A stretch of 64,000 nt of DNA from the NCBI GenBank assembly GCA_002428985.1, contig DIYL01000047.1, positions 186,001-250,000 on the forward strand, read 5' to 3'. How positions within the stretch are numbered: position 1 is the stretch's first letter; each line of letters opens with the position of its first letter. Below, piece by piece: positions 58,933 to 64,000 of this stretch. The DNA comes from Anaerolineales bacterium UBA6055. GTDB taxonomy: Bacteria > Chloroflexota > Anaerolineae > Aggregatilineales > Phototrophicaceae. A model generated the notes under the pieces. It saw only the letters and a list, made by a program, of their open reading frames with translations. It made no database searches and was not told the origin of the DNA. Position numbers and translations under genes: made by a program.

Positions 58933-61728
58933 ATGATAGCAACAACTAAATACTCTACACTGAAACAGATTGATATATTTATATCATCGCCAAGTGATGT
59001 TGCTCATGAACGTCAGATAACCAAAACAATAATTGAATCCCTTAATCGTGTACATTTTATTCCAAATGGTTATCTGTTGTATCCACAGGCTTACGAAGAA
59101 TTAGTGCCAGCAAAAGTTGGTAGCCCCGCTCAAGATGTAGTTAATCGCTATATGAAGACACCTGATTTATGTCATATTGTAATTGTGGTATTCTGGTCTA
59201 GGATGGGCACGCCTTTTATCCATCCAAAGGAGCAAGAAAGCTTTTGCTCTGGTACCTACTATGAATTTGTTGTTGCATACAAATCATATAAAGATAAAGG
59301 TGCACCACTAATACTACTATATCGCAACACATCGACAAATAAAGAGACTGATTTAGAGCAACAGCGTGCAGTAGATGATTTCTTCAAGAAGTTTCTGAGC
59401 GTCCCCCCAATATATGAAGGTTTATTCCAATCTTACGAGACAGTTGACGAATTTCGTGAAAAGGTTCGAGAACATCTTCAAATTATTTTGACAAATAAAT
59501 TAATGAATACTTCAAAAATAGTTGATAATGAACGGATTAATTGGGTTGAGGAAGAACGACGACTGGATGCCGCTATGCCTAGTCAAGTTATTATGGGAGA
59601 AGAGGTAGAAGTATGGGTTCAAATCTGTACTATTGACTCACTTGGGTTTCGGGATGAGCTTGAAGATACTAACAGCTTAGAAACTGAGCTTAGACAAGAT
59701 AATATAAATAATGAAACTTTGAATATTGGCTTTCCAAATCCAAAGGGTTTGTCAAAACCAGACCCGACTAATATTCAGATTGAAGTGGAATCGCGAGATT
59801 ATGAGATTGTACAGAAGTCCAAAATAGTACGAGTAGAGTATTCTAATAATTCTCCCAAAGTGGTGTTTTTGATTGCGCCAAAACGTTTAACAAATAATGC
59901 CCACTTAACAGTGAGTTTAATACAACGTATGCCAGAAGGTTTTGATGTGGTTTTTGCAAGTATCACATTATATGCTACGGTTATCAAACAATTAGGGTCA
60001 GAAAAGCGAGTGAGAAGACTGGTGAGTGTTGCTACAAATGCTAGTGTGCTACGGCGTCTCATAACACTCACTCAATCAATTCTCAATGCTGTTCAAAAGT
60101 TTCAAGATATACGTGGAGTATCTGCTAATGATGAAGAGGCTTTAGACTTGGGAAATATTGAAGAACAAGTGCTTAAACGAACTGATCTTAGCCGAACAAA
60201 TTTAAGTAGTGCAAACTTAGATGGTGCCAATCTGAGTGGTGCAAACCTGAGTGGCGCAAATCTTTGGGGAGTCAGTTTGAAAGATGCGGATCTTAGCAAT
60301 ACTGATATGGTTGGGACTATACTAAGCGATGTAATACTGACCGGAATTAGTTTACAAGGTATCAAGGCTGGAGGTACTGACCTTAGCCAGTCCACCCTTG
60401 TGAATGTAGATTTGACAGGAGCAGATTTATCTGGAGCCAATCTATCTGGGGTGAATTTAGAAAATGCAGTTCTTCAAGGAGCAGAATTACAAAGAGCAAG
60501 GTTGCATGGAGCAAATCTGAAGAACGTAAACCTCGAAGATGCTAATTTGGAAGCAGCGATCTTAACCGAAGCCAACTTAGAAGGCACTAACCTTCACAAT
60601 GCTAATCTACAACGCGCTAGTCTAAGTTTTGTCAATATATATCAGGCTGATCTAAGTAATGCTAACCTAATGGATGCAGATTTAAGTTCTGCTCACATAT
60701 ACGAAGCTAATCTCATAAACACTAATTTAATAGGTTCAAGTTTAGTACTTTCTGAAATTAATAATACGAATTTCGAAAATGCGAAACTGCAGTTCGCGGA
60801 TCTAAGTGGAGCAGACCTTGAAGATACTAGTTTGAAATTGGCGGATCTGTACGGTGCTAGACTACTAAAAACTACGTTAACTCGTGTAAATCTAGATGGT
60901 ACAAGACTGTTAAATGTTGATTTACGATTCTCATACATCAAAAATCCAATAGAGTTATCAAAATCATTAATTGTCAATTCTACTGATGACGAAGCTTACT
61001 CAACAGACAAATCCGAACTTAATCAACCTGCTGGAAGTATTCTTTTTGACAGTGACATTGCTACTGGTGCATTCATAGGTAGAGTTCTTCATGGATATAC
61101 TAGATTAACATCAATTACAAACCTTCAATCTTCAAATTTAGAAGGTATCAGGGTGCATAGCTCTGATTGGAGTGCAATTACAATGCAGCAAAGTAACCTG
61201 CAAAGGGCAGTATTTAGGTCTATGAAATTGATAGATGTTGATCTGCAAGATGCTAACTTAGAAGAAATTAGGATTTTTCAGAGTGATTTGACCGGTGCAA
61301 ATTTGGAGCGAGCTAATCTAAGATATGCTAGGATAAATGCGGAACAAGCTAGCTTATTTCGTCCACCAACTATATTTGTGAATGCCAACTTAAGGAAAGC
61401 AGATTTAGAATATGTCTTCATATTCAACACTGATTTGACAGGTGTTAATTTAGAGAGTGCTAATCTCAGAAATGCTAAGCTGGTGCGGTGTGTTCTGCGA
61501 GGTGTTAACCTGAGACGAGTAAATCTTAGCAATGCCATAATCTCAGCAATCGACCTTACAGATGCGGATTTGCTTGAAGCCAATCTAATAGGTGTTAAAT
61601 TCGAGCCATTTGGGGAGTTAATGATAACTCTTCCAGATAGAACTAACTGGACATCAGCAACTGATATGGATCGCTTTACTAACCCAAACCATCCTAACTT
61701 TTGGAAACCACGGAGATTCATAAAATAG
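58933..61728 (+). CDS. DUF4062 protein with C-terminal pentapeptide repeats
   Basis: A 931-residue three-part protein. Residues about 10-190 are a DUF4062 domain (DIFISSPSDVAHERQI, CHIVIVVFWSRMGTP, YYEFVVAYKSY), a TIR-like alpha/beta fold of unknown activity. Residues about 205-370 form a beta-rich domain starting RRLDAAMPSQVIMGEEVEVWVQI, of a kind found in bacterial STAND/TIR conflict-type proteins. From about 410 to 905 are roughly 80 pentapeptide units (A-(D/N)-L-x-x), interrupted near 660-690, which form a right-handed beta-helix. No membrane segment. The ATG at 58933 follows GAGG. A role in defence or signalling is inference. Confidence 0.85.
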   Translation: MIATTKYSTLKQIDIFISSPSDVAHERQITKTIIESLNRVHFIPNGYLLYPQAYEELVPAKVGSPAQDVVNRYMKTPDLCHIVIVVFWSRMGTPFIHPKEQESFCSGTYYEFVVAYKSYKDKGAPLILLYRNTSTNKETDLEQQRAVDDFFKKFLSVPPIYEGLFQSYETVDEFREKVREHLQIILTNKLMNTSKIVDNERINWVEEERRLDAAMPSQVIMGEEVEVWVQICTIDSLGFRDELEDTNSLETELRQDNINNETLNIGFPNPKGLSKPDPTNIQIEVESRDYEIVQKSKIVRVEYSNNSPKVVFLIAPKRLTNNAHLTVSLIQRMPEGFDVVFASITLYATVIKQLGSEKRVRRLVSVATNASVLRRLITLTQSILNAVQKFQDIRGVSANDEEALDLGNIEEQVLKRTDLSRTNLSSANLDGANLSGANLSGANLWGVSLKDADLSNTDMVGTILSDVILTGISLQGIKAGGTDLSQSTLVNVDLTGADLSGANLSGVNLENAVLQGAELQRARLHGANLKNVNLEDANLEAAILTEANLEGTNLHNANLQRASLSFVNIYQADLSNANLMDADLSSAHIYEANLINTNLIGSSLVLSEINNTNFENAKLQFADLSGADLEDTSLKLADLYGARLLKTTLTRVNLDGTRLLNVDLRFSYIKNPIELSKSLIVNSTDDEAYSTDKSELNQPAGSILFDSDIATGAFIGRVLHGYTRLTSITNLQSSNLEGIRVHSSDWSAITMQQSNLQRAVFRSMKLIDVDLQDANLEEIRIFQSDLTGANLERANLRYARINAEQASLFRPPTIFVNANLRKADLEYVFIFNTDLTGVNLESANLRNAKLVRCVLRGVNLRRVNLSNAIISAIDLTDADLLEANLIGVKFEPFGELMITLPDRTNWTSATDMDRFTNPNHPNFWKPRRFIK

Positions 61729-61937
61729 CGCAAAAACGCCTCATCCAAGCATAAGGTTTTGTCCGAGTCAGTCGTATAAACCCAATTATGTACAAATGTA
61801 GCAAGAATAATTACTTTAAATTGTCTTCACAATGTATATTTTGAATAACAGATGCTGCAAAGTAATCCGTGTTGCAACATTTATGGATGTATCCCGTATA
61901 AGTGAGTAACAGAATAAACCATAGGGAGAGACTATTT

Positions 61938-62762
61938 ATGAAGCGGAATGATATTATCATTGAGGTTGATGAACTAAAGGGTAAGCTCAATGATCCGAAT
62001 ATTCGGATTTTTGACGCACAGATCAATTTCTTCCCCAAAGAGGGAGAACCCACCGCCCACGAGGCTTATCAAAATAAACATATCCCTGGGGCTGTTTTTT
62101 TAAACCATGATCGTGTTTCGGTTAAAGATGCTAAGTACATGTTCACTGTATTGCCAGAAGCCGAACTTGCAAAAGCAATAGGTGACATGGGTATTTCGAA
62201 TGACAACGAAGTGATTGTGTATTCATCCGGTATGCTGGCAACCGCTACCCGTGCATTCTGGGCCTTGCGCTACGCTGGTCACAACAATGTACGCATACTC
62301 AACGGCGGTCTGACAGCTTGGGAAGCAGCCAATGGTGACGTGGAATCAGGAGATAACACATACGAACCAACGACCTTTACATTACAACTTCGCCAAGATA
62401 TGTTTGTTGGTCTAGACGATGTACAAATGGCACAGGATGATGAGACTGTGAATACATCATATGCACTGCCACTCGGTGCAATGTACGATGATAAGATGAT
62501 CCCGAACTCGGTTTGTATCCCTGCAACATAGTTTACAACACAAGATTGGGTTACATTGTTACCTGATGAGCAATTGACTACTAACCTCAATGACGATGTA
62601 GACGCAGAACGAGTCATTGTCTATTGTGGTGGTGGTATTGCAGCGACTGTGAACGCTGTTGCCCATTTGATTGCCGGCAATAAAAATGTTGCTGTTTATG
62701 ATGGCTCTTTGACCGAATGGATGGGAGAAGGTATGCTCACTATCTTAGGAAAAAGTGATTAA
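61938..62762 (+). pseudogene. rhodanese/thiosulfate sulfurtransferase interrupted by an in-frame TAG
   Basis: A two-domain sulfurtransferase of about 275 codons. The N-terminal domain (IRIFDAQINF, HIPGAVFLNHD, VIVYSSGMLATATRAFWALRYAGHNNVRILNGG) is complete. The second domain begins but meets TAG at 62529-62531; the same frame continues with TQDWVTLLPDEQL and reaches the active-site loop YCGGGIAATVNAV and the stop at 62762. A truncated product would lack the catalytic cysteine. The ATG at 61938 has GGGAGAG upstream. A single nonsense change explains it; sequencing error or readthrough cannot be excluded. Confidence 0.8.
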
Positions 62763-62843
62763 CCATCGCTATAAGATTTTCGTTTCATGTTGATTTTGTA
62801 GCGAATCATTTCAACTATGTGTTTAAGATCGTTGGAGGAGTCT

Positions 62844-62969
62844 ATGCAGACATTTCAGAATTGTATACATTGGTCCCCCATGATCTTTCGCTATAATCTC
62901 GAATTTCTATTTTTATCCATCCATGGATTATATAGTGAATATCGTGGACAGTGGACAAAAACCAACTGA
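62844..62969 (+). CDS. possible 41-residue small protein
   Basis: ATG at 62844 preceded by GGAGGAG, running 41 codons to TGA at 62967-62969. The product starts MQTFQNCIHWSPMIFRYNLE and has a short hydrophobic stretch LEFLFLSIHG. The stop abuts the end of the convergent gene at 62970. No homologue recognised; support is the strong ribosome binding site only. Confidence 0.3.
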   Translation: MQTFQNCIHWSPMIFRYNLEFLFLSIHGLYSEYRGQWTKTN

Positions 62970-63434
62970 CTAGTTAGTCATTACCAAAATCACCTCATAT
63001 AGAAGCTTGTAACCAAGTTTTTTACGCCGTCTTAGATTACGAGTCGATTGCAATGTCATCTTTTCCAGTTCTGATTCAGAGAAGCTTAAATCTACCCGCA
63101 CATAGAAGTGATAAAGTACACTCCAAGCTTCAATGATCTTGTTATTGTGGACAAAATCTTGCCGAATTTGATCTATTGTTTCTTTTCGACTTAAATCTAA
63201 ATCAGATAGAGGCAGATGATATCGTTCACGTATGAGATTATATTGCACTTGTATTTGTTGCGTTATCCATTGAGTAGCTGTGTAGTTCTTTAAATGTGAT
63301 GTAACCAATTTCTCTAGTTCTATATGTAACGTGGGGATCTGTTCACAGATATGAGCTGGGTAGTCTTGATTGTGTTGGATAGCCTTTAACCAATTGCGGA
63401 TATCGTTAGGAGAGAGCATCGGAGATTTAGTCAT
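62970..63434 (-). CDS. hypothetical helical protein, like the N-terminal region of some STAND proteins
   Basis: A 154-residue protein from the ATG at 63434, which has AAGGTG 6 nt upstream (frame open to 63452). Its layout (DIRNWLKAIQHNQDYPAHICEQIPTLHIELEKLV, then VLYHFYVRVDLSFSESELEKMTLQSTRNLRRRKKLGYKLLYE) resembles the helical/HTH-like segment before the ATPase of Chloroflexota STAND proteins. Here it stands alone. This is pattern recognition only. The small XRE-like gene diverges from it. Confidence 0.5.
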   Translation of the reverse strand: MTKSPMLSPNDIRNWLKAIQHNQDYPAHICEQIPTLHIELEKLVTSHLKNYTATQWITQQIQVQYNLIRERYHLPLSDLDLSRKETIDQIRQDFVHNNKIIEAWSVLYHFYVRVDLSFSESELEKMTLQSTRNLRRRKKLGYKLLYEVILVMTN

Positions 63435-63571
63435 CTGATTCACCTTGGTCATCTGATAATGTTATAAAGTAAGAAATGAGTTATAAAACTTGCTTTACCT
63501 ACTTCTATTTATTACATTAGGTGAATTATTCATGGGGATTTCCCGAAAATACGGGAAAGGCGTAACTTATT

Positions 63572-63847
63572 TTGGTTCCTGGCGGTATAGATTGTAATGG
63601 AATATATTTTGGTACAGTATTACAAGGCATTCGGCTAAAGAAATATATAACATTGGAGATACTCAGTGACTTTGTTAGCTATTCGACATCAACGATTTCT
63701 CGGTGGGAAACAAACACAGCAATTCCACCTCACTCGGAAATAGTACAATCTCTGAGCAGTGCATTACGATGTAGTCGTAAAGAACGTCTTAAACTAGAAG
63801 AGGCCTATTATTGTTCAGTGTTACGACAACGGGGGCTATGTAAATAG
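63572..63847 (+). CDS. XRE-type helix-turn-helix protein
   Basis: A 91-residue protein with a Cro/C1-type HTH: GTVLQGIRLKKYITLEILSDFVSYSTSTISRWETNTAIPPHSEIVQSLSSAL. The start is uncertain: TTG at 63572 with AAAGG about 12 nt upstream. The next gene begins 9 nt after its stop, so it is probably the first of an operon leaving the window. Confidence 0.6.
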   Translation: MVPGGIDCNGIYFGTVLQGIRLKKYITLEILSDFVSYSTSTISRWETNTAIPPHSEIVQSLSSALRCSRKERLKLEEAYYCSVLRQRGLCK

Positions 63848-63856
63848 GGTTTAACT

Positions 63857-64000
63857 ATGGTTTTCAATCAACCATCTGATACTGAAAATGAAACGAATCA
63901 ATCAGCAATGCCATCTGTGCCATCGCAGTTAGTAATTGAGGTATTGGAAGCTTTGCGACGCTACCAAACTGACCCAACACCAGATAACTTCCGCGATTAT
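63857..64000 (+). CDS. start of a gene running off the window
   Basis: ATG at 63857, open for all 48 codons to the last base. The product begins MVFNQPSDTENETNQS and continues LVIEVLEALRRYQTDPTPDNF, a polar N-terminus followed by a helix. AGGG lies upstream. It is only 9 nt from the HTH gene, so co-transcription is likely. Family not recognisable from this fragment. Confidence 0.55.
   Translation, partial: MVFNQPSDTENETNQSAMPSVPSQLVIEVLEALRRYQTDPTPDNFRDY

Noticed and set aside
52821..61728. Complete known antiphage system such as Avs, Thoeris or CBASS
   Set aside because: The STAND proteins end in LuxR HTH domains rather than effector nucleases, and no cyclic-nucleotide synthase, TIR/Sir2 pair or protease partner is present. 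A defence role remains a hypothesis only for the DUF4062 protein.

Overview
The window is about 64 kb of roughly 44% GC bacterial DNA. I read it as a Chloroflexota chromosome, probably Anaerolineae-like. This is inferred from gene content (Taq-type carboxypeptidase, oligoendopeptidase F, orphan rpsD, fused SdhC-SdhD, FHA and STAS-like signalling proteins, STAND ATPases with LuxR tails, and GTAGGG-type palindromes with a RAYT transposase). No rRNA, tRNA, CRISPR array or intact insertion sequence was recognised.

Region 1-15 kb is mostly housekeeping and signalling. It holds an M32 carboxypeptidase (cut by the window edge), a cupin, a TolB-like propeller, rpsD, a LolD-type ABC ATPase and a HEAT protein. 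A TetR regulator with twin palindromic operators precedes a membrane-anchored cytochrome c and a Tat-exported nitroreductase. Two sister FHA proteins, a CxxCxGxG zinc protein, an MFS transporter fused to HEAT repeats, an ABC-2-like permease and a 2H phosphoesterase follow.

Region 15-35 kb starts with a VOC/WYL pair, then four tandem STAS-like paralogues; a fifth copy survives only as a 3' remnant near 14.85 kb. The succinate dehydrogenase operon (fused sdhC-sdhD, sdhA, sdhB) has GTAGGG palindromes in every spacer. Next is a three-gene set: a PLP decarboxylase, a beta-keto acid cleavage enzyme and a 3-hydroxyacyl-CoA dehydrogenase. An NAD-dependent epimerase, a Ser/Thr kinase with a histidine-kinase-like membrane module, oligoendopeptidase F, a Uma2 nuclease-fold protein, an ArsR/SRPBCC pair and a quinone-oxidoreductase-like enzyme complete it.

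Region 35-52 kb has a large double-VWA membrane protein, a divergent TetR/DoxX pair, and a RAYT transposase flanked by direct copies of a REP-like element and carrying a perfect 26-bp palindrome inside its own reading frame. It continues with a STAND-TPR protein, an array of five paralogous four-helix membrane proteins interrupted by a YqeK-like HD hydrolase, a nitroreductase, a secreted His/Asp-rich protein, an Rrf2/SDR module with three operator boxes, and a sulfatase.

Region 52-64 kb looks accessory and AT-richer. Two STAND-TPR-LuxR regulators are separated by a small secreted protein. The second regulator is preceded by a decayed copy of the sulfatase 3' end, so the pair arose by segmental duplication. 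A DUF4062/pentapeptide-repeat protein, a rhodanese broken by an in-frame TAG, and small regulatory genes follow. The strongest leads are the RAYT with its palindrome family, the membrane-paralogue/HD array, the STAS-like expansion with shared upstream palindromes, and the STAND/DUF4062 region.
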